A stretch of DNA of 64,000 bases, from positions 1,550,001-1,614,000 of the forward strand of contig NZ_CP010537.1 in the NCBI RefSeq assembly GCF_000832305.1, given 5' to 3'. The notes under the pieces were generated by a model. That model saw only the letters and a program-made list of their open reading frames with translations. It did no database searches and had not been told where the DNA came from. Below are positions 49,217-57,110 of this stretch, piece after piece. A program made the position numbers and the translations under genes. Positions within the stretch are counted from its first letter, which is position 1, and every line of letters begins with the position of its first letter. The DNA comes from Cupriavidus basilensis. Lineage in GTDB: Bacteria > Pseudomonadota > Gammaproteobacteria > Burkholderiales > Burkholderiaceae.

Positions 49217-49879
49217 TTACCTGCCCGTCTGCACCAGGCCGCGGCGCTGGGCTTCCAGCACCGCCTCGACCCGGCTGACCACGCCCAGGTAATCGAGAAT
49301 GGCCGCCACGTGCACGCGCACCGTGTTTTCGGAAAGTCCCAGATGGTGGGCAATGATCTTGTTGGAGCGGCCCTGGCTGAGCTGGTCCAGCACTTCGAGC
49401 TGGCGCGGCGTGAGCGAGCTGGCCTGGTAGCCCTGGCAGGGATTGCCGCAGGCATGGCCATCCGGGTTGCCGCAGCCGGCGCCGGCAGGGACGGCGTTGA
49501 AGTAGGTGTCACCGCGAAGGCAAGAGGCGATGGCGTCTTCGATCTCGACGCTGCTCGCGGATTTTGGCAGGAAGCCGGCAATTTCCTTGCGCGCGGCGGC
49601 GGGAATGGTTTCCAGTCCGGAGGTGCCCGACACGATCAGGATGCGTGCTGCGCAGAAGTGGCGGCGCAAGACCTTGATGCCCTCGATCCCGTTGAGGCCG
49701 GGCATCTGGATGTCCAGCAGGATGATATCCACGCTGGCGGCACGGTGTGCCTCCACCGCGCCCATGACGGAGCCCGCCTCGATGATGCTCGCCACGCTTG
49801 GGCTGTCCGCCAGCACCAGGCGCAGGCCGGTGCGGAACAGGGTGTGGTCGTCGATGAGCAGCAGGTGGGCGTTGAGCAT
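49217..49879 (-). CDS. LuxR-family response regulator with a cysteine-rich linker
   Basis: 220 residues. A receiver domain (1-120; Asp10-Asp11, phospho-acceptor Asp56, Lys106) and a LuxR helix-turn-helix (about 154-215, SLTPRQLEVLDQLSQGRSNK). Between them lies an unusual linker, CGNPDGHACGNPC, with Cys136, Cys144 and Cys148, which could bind a metal or sense redox state. It is the partner of the hybrid kinase just downstream. A longer version starting at 49939 (TTG) is possible, but ATG at 49879 gives the normal receiver start MLNAHLLLIDDHTLFRTGL. Confidence 0.9.
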   Translation of the reverse strand: MLNAHLLLIDDHTLFRTGLRLVLADSPSVASIIEAGSVMGAVEAHRAASVDIILLDIQMPGLNGIEGIKVLRRHFCAARILIVSGTSGLETIPAAARKEIAGFLPKSASSVEIEDAIASCLRGDTYFNAVPAGAGCGNPDGHACGNPCQGYQASSLTPRQLEVLDQLSQGRSNKIIAHHLGLSENTVRVHVAAILDYLGVVSRVEAVLEAQRRGLVQTGR

Positions 49880-50245
49880 GGATTGGGGGGTGGCCGGCGC
49901 ACGGCGCGCAGGCTGCGGCCGATGGAACAAGTGGATCAAAATGTGACGCGCTGTGCTCCGGTCTACGCGAGCGCCAGGGCAAATTGGACTCGATTATGGT
50001 GGGCTTGTCCATTTCCCCACTAAAGAGGGGAAAGGATGGGTGGGGCGCAGTGGCATCTGGCAGGGTACCGCCCCGCAGATGGCCTGTGCGCTGGCGCTCG
50101 GGGGAGATGGCCCTGCCGCATGCAGGCGCCGGAGGCTTGGCGCGGGGATGGTCACTAGTCCGGAAGGATTATTTTGTTTGCGGGCGTCTGGTGTCACCAT
50201 GCAGGCATGGGTGATTTCCGCGACTCGCCCATACCACTTTTGTTA

Positions 50246-50275
50246 CCCACTACCACCCGGCAGTGGGTTTTTTTT
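50246..50275 (+). terminator. Strong plus-strand terminator in a gap with no plus-strand gene
   Basis: CCCACT (50246-50251) pairs with AGTGGG (50262-50267), followed by eight T (50268-50275). The genes on both sides run on the minus strand. The 490-bp gap (49880-50369) has no credible ORF; it also has a 7-bp hairpin TTTCCCC/GGGGAAA at 50012-50033. An unannotated plus-strand small RNA ending here is a reasonable explanation, with no certain promoter visible. Confidence 0.7.
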
Positions 50276-50369
50276 CGGCCACGGTTTCGTGTTGCCGGAT
50301 GGGCTGGCCGCTGGGGGATGCAACCTGTTGCTGGCCGACGTGCCGCTGCCTTCTTGGTCGACCGGCCGG

Positions 50370-51233
50370 TCAGTCGATCAGCTTGCCTGCGGCATCGAAG
50401 AAAGGATGGTCTGCGCCAAAGTCACCGATCACCGCCGCGTGGCTGACCAGGCCATGGGCGGGATCCCACTGATGCAGCAGGTAGCCGGGCGGCTCCATGC
50501 GAAACCGCGAGGCCGCCTGCGGATCGAGATCGAGCGTGACCTGATGCGCGGGACCCGGCGCCGTCATGGCGATGGTGCCGCCAAAGCGGTGCGTGATGTG
50601 CCGGTGCAGGTGGCCGCACAGCACGCGCTCGACCGTCGGGTGCCTGCGCACCACCGCCTCCAGCAGCGCGGCATCCGCCAGGCCCTGCCGGTCCATGTGG
50701 CCGATGCCGGTGTGAAAGGGCGGGTGGTGGAGCATCAGCAGCGTGGGCCTGCCAGGCTCGGCCGCGAGCGTGGCCTCTAGCCACGGCAGCGCGGCGGGAT
50801 CGACCTGGCCGCCCGGCTTTCCCGGCACCGTGCAGTCGAAGGCCACCAGGCGTAGTGGCCCGGCCTCCACACTGTAGTGAACCGGCGCGTCGCCGTCGCC
50901 GTTGGCGAACAGGTAATCGTGATCGGCAAACACGCGGCGCAGCGTGGCGCGGTGATCATGGTTGCCGGGCAAGAGCCGCACCGGCATCGGCAGCGTTTGC
51001 AGGATGCCGCGCAGGAAGCGGTATTCCTCCTCGGTGCCGAAGTCCACCAGGTCGCCGGTGATGACGACGGAGTCGGGCTGCTGCGGCGCCGCCAGCAGCG
51101 ACGCGATGCAGCGCCGCAGCGCGCCTGCGGTGTCTACCATGCGGTAGGACAGCTTGCCGCCGGCCTTGATGTGCAGGTCGGTGATGTGGGCCAGCAGGTA
51201 GGTGCCGGCCGGGTTGTCGTTGGTGGTGTTCAT
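50370..51233 (-). CDS. Metallophosphoesterase, class III cyclic-nucleotide/glycerophosphodiesterase type (CpdA/GpdQ-like)
   Basis: 287 residues. All metallophosphoesterase motifs are present in order: ITDLHIKAGG (DxH), VVITGDLVDFG, LLPGNHDHRAT, LMLHHPPFHTGIG and CGHLHRHITH. The family hydrolyses cyclic nucleotides or phosphodiesters such as glycerophosphoethanolamine with a dinuclear metal centre. Its start overlaps the stop of an ABC transporter ATPase gene by four bases, so it is the last gene of that operon. This association suggests the importer brings in a phosphodiester which this enzyme then hydrolyses in the cytoplasm. Confidence 0.88.
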   Translation of the reverse strand: MNTTNDNPAGTYLLAHITDLHIKAGGKLSYRMVDTAGALRRCIASLLAAPQQPDSVVITGDLVDFGTEEEYRFLRGILQTLPMPVRLLPGNHDHRATLRRVFADHDYLFANGDGDAPVHYSVEAGPLRLVAFDCTVPGKPGGQVDPAALPWLEATLAAEPGRPTLLMLHHPPFHTGIGHMDRQGLADAALLEAVVRRHPTVERVLCGHLHRHITHRFGGTIAMTAPGPAHQVTLDLDPQAASRFRMEPPGYLLHQWDPAHGLVSHAAVIGDFGADHPFFDAAGKLID

Positions 51234-52303
51234 GCGGCGAGCGCTTCGGGGAGCGTGATCAGGTGGCCGGTATCGAGGCGCAGGCCCACGCGGTCGCCCG
51301 CGAGCCAGCCATCGCGCCGGGTGGTGTCGACGACAAGCGGCGCCGGCGCGCCCACGTCGACCAGCAAGCGTGTGTAGTTGCCCAGGAACAGCGCGGTGAC
51401 GACTGAGCCGCCCAGGTGGGCATCCTCGGCCTGTGCCAGCGCCACGTCTTCGGGGCGGAACAGCAGTTCGGCGCGCGGCGAGGGCGCGGCGGCGAGGCTT
51501 GCGGCGGTGCCATGGCGTGGCACCAGGCCGCCCGGCACGCGCCAGGCATCGGCCTCCAGCACGGCCGGCAGGCGGTTCATGGTGCCGATGAAATCCGCCA
51601 CGAAGGCATTGGCCGGCGCGCGGTAGATCTGCTGCGGCGTGCCGGTCTGCGCGATGCGGCCACGGTCCATCACGATGATGCGGTCGCCCAGCGCCATCGC
51701 CTCGGCCTGGTCGTGGGTGACGTAGACGGCGGTGATATGCAGGCTGCGCAGCAACTGGTTGATGTCGGCGCGCAAGGCGTCGCGCAGCTTTGCGTCCAGC
51801 GCGGTCAGCGGCTCATCGAGCAGCAGCACGCGCGGCTGCACGGCAATGGCGCGGGCCAGCGCCACGCGCTGGCGCTGGCCGCCGGAGAGCTGGTCGATGC
51901 GCCGCTCGGCAAACGGCCCCAGGTGCATCATGGCGAGCATCTCGTCCACCCGGCGGCGGCGCGCGGCCGCGTCGATGCGGCGCACGCGCAGGCCGTAGGC
52001 GATGTTCTCCGCCACGGTCATGTTGGGGAACAGTGCGTAGCTCTGGAACACCATGCCCACGCCGCGCTGCTCGATCGGCAGCGGCGTCACATCGTTATCG
52101 CCAAACATGACTACGCCGCCGGCGTCGGGGAACTCCAGCCCGGCGATGATGCGCAGTGTGGTGGTCTTGCCGCAGCCCGAGGGGCCGAGCAGCACCACGG
52201 TTTCGCCTGCGCCGATGTCGAGGTCGAGCGGTTGCAGCGCCAGCGTGCCGTCGGCGAAGGTCTTGCCGCAGTGGCGCAGCGTGATGGTGGTCGGTTCATG
52301 CAT
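51230..52303 (-). CDS. ABC transporter ATPase (PotA/FbpC/UgpC-type)
   Basis: 357 residues. Walker A GPSGCGKTTT, signature QLSGGQRQRVALARAIA, Walker B VLLLDEPLTALDAK, and the H-loop YVTHDQAEAMALGD are intact; the C-terminal third is a TOBE regulatory domain (about 270-355). It powers the importer whose two permeases and binding protein precede it. The ATG at 52303 lies inside the end of the permease gene (8-base overlap); a longer frame to 52369 exists in the permease sequence. Confidence 0.93.
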   Translation of the reverse strand: MHEPTTITLRHCGKTFADGTLALQPLDLDIGAGETVVLLGPSGCGKTTTLRIIAGLEFPDAGGVVMFGDNDVTPLPIEQRGVGMVFQSYALFPNMTVAENIAYGLRVRRIDAAARRRRVDEMLAMMHLGPFAERRIDQLSGGQRQRVALARAIAVQPRVLLLDEPLTALDAKLRDALRADINQLLRSLHITAVYVTHDQAEAMALGDRIIVMDRGRIAQTGTPQQIYRAPANAFVADFIGTMNRLPAVLEADAWRVPGGLVPRHGTAASLAAAPSPRAELLFRPEDVALAQAEDAHLGGSVVTALFLGNYTRLLVDVGAPAPLVVDTTRRDGWLAGDRVGLRLDTGHLITLPEALAA

Positions 52304-53180
52304 GGCGGGCCTCGGAAGTGGAGAGCGGATCGGTGCCGGGGATCGTACTGGCGTCGGCGCCGTCGGCAAGCGGCTGGTGCTTGCGGGCGCGCGCGCCCAG
52401 CGCGGACAAGCCCTGCATCAGCACCAGCAGCGGGATGATCATGAAGAAAAACACGATGGTGTAGGCCGAGCCGATCTCCAGGCGCATCGAGGCGTAGCTG
52501 TCGGCCAGCCCCACGGGCAGCGTCTGCGTGGTGGGTGTATGCAGCATCCAGGTCAGGTTGAACTCCCCCACCGACAGCGTTACCACCATCAGCGCCCCGG
52601 CCAGGATGCCCTGGCGGCAGTTCGGCAGCACCACGGTAAAGAAGCGCTGCATGCGGTTTGCGCCCAGGCTGGCGGCAGCGTCCTCCAGCGTGCGGATATC
52701 GATGGCCGACATGATGGCCAGTACCGAGCGCACCATGAACGGCAACGTAAACAGCACGTGGCCCACGAGGATAAACAGCCAGCTCGTGCGAAATGCCTGC
52801 CAGCCGCCATAGAGCAGGATCAGCCCAAGCGCGGTGGCCAGCCCGGGCACCGCCACCGGCAGCATCAGCAGCTCCTCGATCAGGCGCGTCACGCGCCCGC
52901 GCCGCAGCGCCATGTAGTAGGCCGCGGGCACGCCCAGCACCAGGGTGCAAGCCAGGCACGCCAGGGCAATGCCCAGCGACAGGAAGATGGTGTTGCGGTA
53001 GAGCGCCCACACCTCTACCAGCCAGCGCGTGGTGAGGCCGCTGGACACGCCGACAAAGATGTTGTTGGTGAGGCCGGCGAGCACAGACAGCACCACCGGC
53101 ACCACCATGAACAGGCACACCAGAAGGGTAAGCGCGAGCTGCAGCCAGTAGGCATTGCCGCGGCGGGAAGACGTCATCAT
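52296..53180 (-). CDS. ABC transporter permease 2 (PotC/PhnV-type)
   Basis: 294 residues with six spans. The cytoplasmic coupling loop AAASLGANRMQRFFTVVLPN is the EAA motif of binding-protein-dependent importers. The end of the gene overlaps the ATPase start. A neighbouring permease gene ends eight bases upstream. The start is one of two consecutive ATGs (53180 or 53177). Type: spermidine/putrescine, iron, thiamine or 2-aminoethylphosphonate importers; see the phosphodiesterase for substrate inference. Confidence 0.9.
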   Translation of the reverse strand: MMTSSRRGNAYWLQLALTLLVCLFMVVPVVLSVLAGLTNNIFVGVSSGLTTRWLVEVWALYRNTIFLSLGIALACLACTLVLGVPAAYYMALRRGRVTRLIEELLMLPVAVPGLATALGLILLYGGWQAFRTSWLFILVGHVLFTLPFMVRSVLAIMSAIDIRTLEDAAASLGANRMQRFFTVVLPNCRQGILAGALMVVTLSVGEFNLTWMLHTPTTQTLPVGLADSYASMRLEIGSAYTIVFFFMIIPLLVLMQGLSALGARARKHQPLADGADASTIPGTDPLSTSEARHA

Positions 53181-53188
53181 GGGTAGCC

Positions 53189-54007
53189 TCAGGCAGTAGC
53201 GGCGACGGCGTCGCCCGAGAACCAGCGCGCCACCGCCAGCAGGGCCCAGGTGACCGTGCCGAGCAGCACGGACAGCGCGGCGGCCATGCCGAAGTTGGCG
53301 TAGTTGGTGAACTCGTTGTAGATGGTCAGCGGCAAGACATCGAGCTGCGTGGCCAGCGTGAAGGCGGTGCCGAAGGCGCCCATGCTGGTGGCGAAGCAGA
53401 TCGCGCCGCTGGAAATCATGGCCGGCATCAGCGCGGGCAACATCACGTCGCGCACCACGCGCCAGCGGCCCGCGCCGAGCGAGCGGGCGGCTTCTTCCAG
53501 CGACGTGTCGAGCTTGGCAACGGCTGCCATCACCGTCAGGATCACGCGCGGGATGGAGAAGTACAGGTAGCCGACGAACAGGCCGGCCAGGCCGTAGGCA
53601 AAGGTCCAGCGGTCTCCCACCAGCCAGTCGCTCACCATGGCGAGCAGGCCGTTGCGCCCGCCCAGCATGATGACCATGAAGCCGATGACGACGCCGGGGA
53701 AGGCGAGCGGGAACGTCAGCATGGCGACCAGCAGCGCCTTTCCGGGCACCGCGTTGCGCTCCAGGAAGGTGCCGGTGATGCCGGCGATGATCAGGGTGGC
53801 CAGCGTGACCGTTGCCGATAGCAGCACGGTGACCATCAGGCTGTGCAGATAGCGCTCGCTTGAGATGACGGTCCAGTAGACGCTCGCGCCTTTTTCACCC
53901 GTGACGCTGATCGTCAGCAGCTTCGCCATGGGCAGACAGAAGAAGGCAAAGAAGACGATCAGGGCCGGGAGGGCGAAGAGGAGGAGTGGGGGGCTTCGTT
54001 TAGGCAT
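53189..54007 (-). CDS. ABC transporter permease 1 (PotB/PhnU-type)
   Basis: 272 residues with six spans. The EAA loop AARSLGAGRWRVVRDVMLPA and the motif FPLAFPGVVIGFMVIM are present. It pairs with the second permease in the inner membrane. Its start codon is separated from the binding-protein gene, which lies upstream on the same strand, by a 495-bp gap packed with palindromes and repeats. Confidence 0.9.
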   Translation of the reverse strand: MPKRSPPLLLFALPALIVFFAFFCLPMAKLLTISVTGEKGASVYWTVISSERYLHSLMVTVLLSATVTLATLIIAGITGTFLERNAVPGKALLVAMLTFPLAFPGVVIGFMVIMLGGRNGLLAMVSDWLVGDRWTFAYGLAGLFVGYLYFSIPRVILTVMAAVAKLDTSLEEAARSLGAGRWRVVRDVMLPALMPAMISSGAICFATSMGAFGTAFTLATQLDVLPLTIYNEFTNYANFGMAAALSVLLGTVTWALLAVARWFSGDAVAATA

Positions 54008-54073
54008 GATGGGTTTGTTTTTTCCCGGGGTGGGTGGGGATCAGCTTCAACGTTGATTGTTTGGGGTCAAGGG

Positions 54074-54096
54074 CAACTTCAACTTCAACTTCAACT
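54074..54096. repeat. CAACTT hexamer repeat
   Basis: Three perfect CAACTT units and a partial fourth (CAACT), close to the permease start (67 bp upstream on its mRNA, in reverse complement AAGTTG). A simple-sequence tract of this type can slip; it is not in a reading frame. Confidence 0.75.
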
Positions 54097-54125
54097 GCTG
54101 TTTCACCACGCCTGCGGCGCGGCGA

Positions 54126-54155
54126 CCTACTTTTTTGTCTTGCCAAAAAAGTAGG
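54126..54155. terminator. Hairpin with 12-bp perfect stem CCTACTTTTTTG/CAAAAAAGTAGG
   Basis: The stem has six A-T pairs in a row and a 6-base loop (TCTTGC). Without a separate T tract after it, but with runs of T in the stem arms, it could act in either direction as an attenuating terminator between the binding-protein gene and the permease genes. Confidence 0.6.
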
Positions 54156-54172
54156 CAAAAAAGGCGCGCCGG

Positions 54173-54300
54173 ATGGGGCGACTACCCCTCGGGCTTCGGC
54201 GAAAAGAGCGGCCGGGACCCAAACTCGCATCGCCTTAAGGCGATACTCAGACATGGGTCCCTCTTTTCCGCTCTTTTCGCCGAATCCCGAGGCGCCCCAT
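54173..54300. repeat. 128-bp near-perfect palindrome
   Basis: Outer arms ATGGGGCG and CGCCCCAT are exact; so are TTCGGCGAAAAGAGCGG and its complement CCGCTCTTTTCGCCGAA, GGGACCCA and TGGGTCCC, and the centre CGCCTTAAGGCG (54231-54242). Two short insertions (one per arm) balance each other, so the centre lies exactly midway. Any transcript through it will form a long hairpin. No coding potential is apparent. Confidence 0.85.
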
Positions 54301-54344
54301 ACGGCCTGGGTAAACCTTGACGGCTCGCTTCGCATCGCGCTGGG

Positions 54345-54374
54345 GTGTTTCCCGCCCCTTCGGGCGGGAAACAC
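54345..54374. repeat. 30-bp perfect hairpin GTGTTTCCCGCCC-CTTC-GGGCGGGAAACAC
   Basis: A 13-bp perfect stem with a CTTC tetraloop, in the same intra-operon gap. There is no T tract on either side. It is of the type that protects the 3' end of an upstream message from exonucleases. Confidence 0.75.
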
Positions 54375-54412
54375 GGCTACACCGAATCGTTCGCTATGTC
54401 CGCTGGTTGGCG

Positions 54413-54458
54413 CCCCTCTCCCGCTTGCGGGAGAGGGGACGGGGGAGAGGGCGGGCGC
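54413..54458. repeat. REP-like palindrome, copy 2
   Basis: CCCCTCTCCCGC (54413-54424), TT, GCGGGAGAGGGG (54427-54438), then ACGGGGGAGAGGGCGGGCGC (54439-54458), identical in its tail to the copy at 23394-23438. It lies 45 bp after the stop of the binding-protein gene. Confidence 0.85.
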
Positions 54459-54502
54459 TCGCCAGGCGCGCGATGCCGCACTCATCCACTAGCGCTCGCC
54501 AT

Positions 54503-55534
54503 TCAACGGACTTCCTTCAGATACTGTTCGCTGAAGCCTTTCTGCGCATCCGCCATCTTTCCGAAATCCACCGGTTTGGCCCGTGCGTAATCCGCTGCCG
54601 GCAGGAACCGCGCCTGCACTTCCTTGGGTATGGCGGCGCTGCGCACGGGGCGCAGGTAGGCATTGGCCCACAGGGCTTGCCCTTCATCGGACAGCACAAA
54701 GTCCAGCACCTTCTTGCCTTGCGCATCGTGCGGCGCCTTGTTCACCAGGCTCATCACGTACGGCACCACCACCGTGCCTTCCTTGGGAATCACGAAGGCC
54801 ACGTTGGACTTGTCCTTGTAGCGGGCGCGGTAGGCGTTGAAGTCGTAGTCCAGCAGGATCGGGATCTCGCCGGAGAGCACGCGGGCGTAGGCGGTTTGCT
54901 TGGGGACGATGGGCTGGTTCTTCTGCAGGTCGCGGAAGTACTTGAAGGCCGGGCCGAAGTTGTCCATCGAGCCGCCCATCGCCTGGTTGACGGCAACCGC
55001 GCCGACGTAGCCGACAAAGGCGCTGGCCGGGTCAAGGTAGCCGATCAGGCCCTTGTACTCGGGTTTGAGCAGGTCGGCCCAGGACTGCGGCACGGGCTTG
55101 CCGCGCAGCGCGTCGACGTTGACCATGAAGCCGAGCGTGCCGGAGTGGATGGCGAACCAGTTGCCTTGCGGGTCCTTGAGGCCGTCGGGGATGTCGTTCC
55201 AGTGGGCCGGCTTGTAGGGGGCGGTGACGCCGTCCTTCTTGGCCTGGATGCCGAAGGTCACGCCGTAGTACACCACGTCCGCTACCGGGCTGCCCTTTTC
55301 GGCGACCAGCTGCGCGAGCGACTGGCCGGAGTTCTTGTTGTCGTGCGGCACGGTGACGCCGGTTTTTTCCTTGATGGCGCGGATCTGCGAGGCCCAGTCT
55401 GCCCATTCGGGCGGGCAGTTGTAGCAGATCGCGGTTTGCGCTGCAGCGCCCTGGCTGAATGCGCAGACGGCGGCGGCGCCGAGCGCGCTGGCGATCCGGC
55501 GCAGCGGTTTGTGCCAGGAACGGGTTGCTTGCAT
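54503..55534 (-). CDS. ABC transporter periplasmic binding protein (PotD/AfuA-like)
   Basis: 343 residues with a signal peptide (LRRIASALGAAAVCAFSQGA AAQ region, residues 12-33). The mature protein starts ICYNCPPEWADWASQIRAIK and contains TLGFMVNVDALRGKPVPQSW and PILLDYDFNAYRAR; the fold is that of type II binding proteins for polyamines, iron, thiamine and phosphonates. AAGGAG lies six bases before the ATG at 55534. It is the first structural gene behind the LacI regulator; the permeases follow after the palindrome-rich gap. Confidence 0.9.
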   Translation of the reverse strand: MQATRSWHKPLRRIASALGAAAVCAFSQGAAAQTAICYNCPPEWADWASQIRAIKEKTGVTVPHDNKNSGQSLAQLVAEKGSPVADVVYYGVTFGIQAKKDGVTAPYKPAHWNDIPDGLKDPQGNWFAIHSGTLGFMVNVDALRGKPVPQSWADLLKPEYKGLIGYLDPASAFVGYVGAVAVNQAMGGSMDNFGPAFKYFRDLQKNQPIVPKQTAYARVLSGEIPILLDYDFNAYRARYKDKSNVAFVIPKEGTVVVPYVMSLVNKAPHDAQGKKVLDFVLSDEGQALWANAYLRPVRSAAIPKEVQARFLPAADYARAKPVDFGKMADAQKGFSEQYLKEVR

Positions 55535-55593
55535 GGTGAACTCCTTGGGTTGCATACGACGGCTGGGGCTGGGGGAAAGCGGTGGGTGAAGGG

Positions 55594-56703
55594 TCATGCC
55601 GGTGCGGCTACCGTGCCGCCCAGGCGCAGGCCGTGGGGCAGCAGGGTAATGCGCCCGGGTCTGGCGCCGGATACGCGGGATACGTCGGGTATGCCGGATA
55701 CGTTGGAAACGCCGGCAGCCGCGAGGCCGAAGCGCGCAAGCAACTGCGCAACGGCGCGCGCGCCGATTTCGGGGTTGGGCTGCACCACCGATGCTAGTGG
55801 CGGCTCCACCAGCGCGCCTAGCGCGATGCCGTCGTAGCCCAGCACTGAGATGTCGCGCGGCACGCGCAGGCCGAGCCGTTTCAGGTCAGAGATCACGCCG
55901 ATCGCCAGCAGGTCGTTGGTGCAGAAAAAGGCAGTGGGCGCATCGGGCCCCGCGGCCAGCGCGCCGATCTGGTCGGCGTTGCTGGCGGTGTGAGTGGGCA
56001 GGCAAAGCGGCGGCGCGGCTTCCAGGCCGTGCGCGTGCATGGCGTCGCGGTAGCCCTCGAAGCGCTGGCGCGCGCGGTCGGAGGCGATGAAGGCGCCGGA
56101 GACCACGCGGATGCGGCGGTGCCCGGCCGCGATCAGGGCTTGCACGCCTTCGCGAGCGCTGCCGCGGTTGTCTACCGAGACGGAGTGGCGCTGGCCGCGC
56201 GCGGCTGCCTGGTTGTACGCCAGCACATAGGGCACGCCTTCGGCATCGAGCTGGTCGAGCACGGCGCTGCGGGCGGCGTCGGCCACGGTGAGCACCATGC
56301 CGTCGACCCGGTGGCGCAGCAGGTATTCGATGCGCTCGCGCTCGCGCGCGGGGTCGTAGGCGCTGGTCACCAGCATCAGCGAGTAGCCGGCGGCCAGCGC
56401 GGCATCCTCGATGCCGCGCCAGCATTCGGCGAACACGGCGTTTTCCAGCGTGGGCAGCATCACGCCGATCATCCGGCTTTGCTGCGCGCGCAGCTTGCTG
56501 CCGAGCAGGTTGGGGCGGAAGCTCAGTTGCCGTGCGGCGTCCAGCACGCGCTGCACGGTGCCTTCGCGCACCAGCGCCGGGCTGTTGAATGCGCGCGATG
56601 CGGTGGCTAGCGATACGCCCGCCGCTTGCGCAACGTCCACCAGCGTGGCGTTGCCGGCGGCGTCCGGGGCGGTGCTGCTGGAACGGTCCTGGGTGCGCTT
56701 CAC
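55594..56703 (-). CDS. LacI-family repressor
   Basis: 369 residues from a GTG start with GGAAG upstream. The DNA-binding domain is residues about 18-75 (TLVDVAQAAGVSLATASRAF), with hinge helix VLDAARQLSFRPNLLGSKLR; a periplasmic-binding-protein-like sensor domain follows. Near the C-terminus, GVSNVSGIPDVSRVSGARPG is an insert encoded by five 9-bp tandem repeats. The gene is upstream of the ABC importer operon on the same strand and has a perfect 18-bp LacI-type operator 71 bp before its start, implying autoregulation and probably control of the importer genes behind it. Confidence 0.92.
   Translation of the reverse strand: MKRTQDRSSSTAPDAAGNATLVDVAQAAGVSLATASRAFNSPALVREGTVQRVLDAARQLSFRPNLLGSKLRAQQSRMIGVMLPTLENAVFAECWRGIEDAALAAGYSLMLVTSAYDPARERERIEYLLRHRVDGMVLTVADAARSAVLDQLDAEGVPYVLAYNQAAARGQRHSVSVDNRGSAREGVQALIAAGHRRIRVVSGAFIASDRARQRFEGYRDAMHAHGLEAAPPLCLPTHTASNADQIGALAAGPDAPTAFFCTNDLLAIGVISDLKRLGLRVPRDISVLGYDGIALGALVEPPLASVVQPNPEIGARAVAQLLARFGLAAAGVSNVSGIPDVSRVSGARPGRITLLPHGLRLGGTVAAPA
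55669..55713. repeat. Five 9-bp tandem units inside the lacI-family gene
   Basis: GGATACGCG, GGATACGTC, GGGTATGCC, GGATACGTT and GGAAACGCC follow in frame, encoding the VSxVSG-type insert of the repressor. Because units are nine bases long, changes in copy number alter the protein without breaking it. Confidence 0.8.
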
Positions 56704-56774
56704 GTCAGAGCTTCCGGTCTTGGTTTCGGGGTCACATTGCGCGCATGGCGAACCGGGCGCGCAACTGCGGTAAA

Positions 56775-56792
56775 AATGAAAACGTTTTCATT
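56775..56792. promoter_or_regulatory. LacI-type operator AATGAAAACGTTTTCATT
   Basis: A perfect 18-bp palindrome with the central CpG characteristic of LacI/PurR-family sites, 71 bp before the repressor's start codon. On the minus strand it overlaps a plausible -10 (TTGAAT), with TTGCGA 17 bases upstream. The rest of the 407-bp gap up to the hpa operon holds no gene apart from the hpa promoter region. Confidence 0.85.
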
Positions 56793-56980
56793 CAAGCCGC
56801 AAAAAAATCGGGTCGCAAGCCTTTTTGCTGCTGCGGTGCATTAGCTCAATCACGCTGCGGCAAGGCAAAACCCGGTACAGAGCGAATTCTGGGGATGCTG
56901 CATGACAGCACGATGACAGGCGCAGACGAGGGCGCGAAGGGCCGGGCGGCCAGATCGCCGCGCCGCGGATCACAATGGGG

Positions 56981-57015
56981 TTGAAACTACCCTGCAATAT
57001 CATTAACATGTTAAT
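56981..57015 (+). promoter_or_regulatory. hpa operon promoter with overlapping operator
   Basis: TTGAAA (56981-56986, one mismatch to the consensus) and TAACAT (57004-57009) are separated by exactly 17 bases. The perfect palindrome ATTAACATGTTAAT (57002-57015) covers the -10 box, where a bound repressor would block transcription. In enterobacteria the hpa meta-operon is repressed by the MarR-type HpaR; no such gene is in this window. Confidence 0.7.
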
Positions 57016-57110
57016 AACAGGCGGAGCCAACGGGCGATCCGCCGTCGACGATCCGCCGGCCCGGCAGCGCAAGCGCCCGGCCAGCGCGGGCGCAACCAGA
57101 GAGGAGCACG

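Noticed and set aside
56845..56862. tRNA-like TTAGCTCA sequence
   Set aside because: No acceptor, anticodon or T-arm can be folded around it; it is a chance match.
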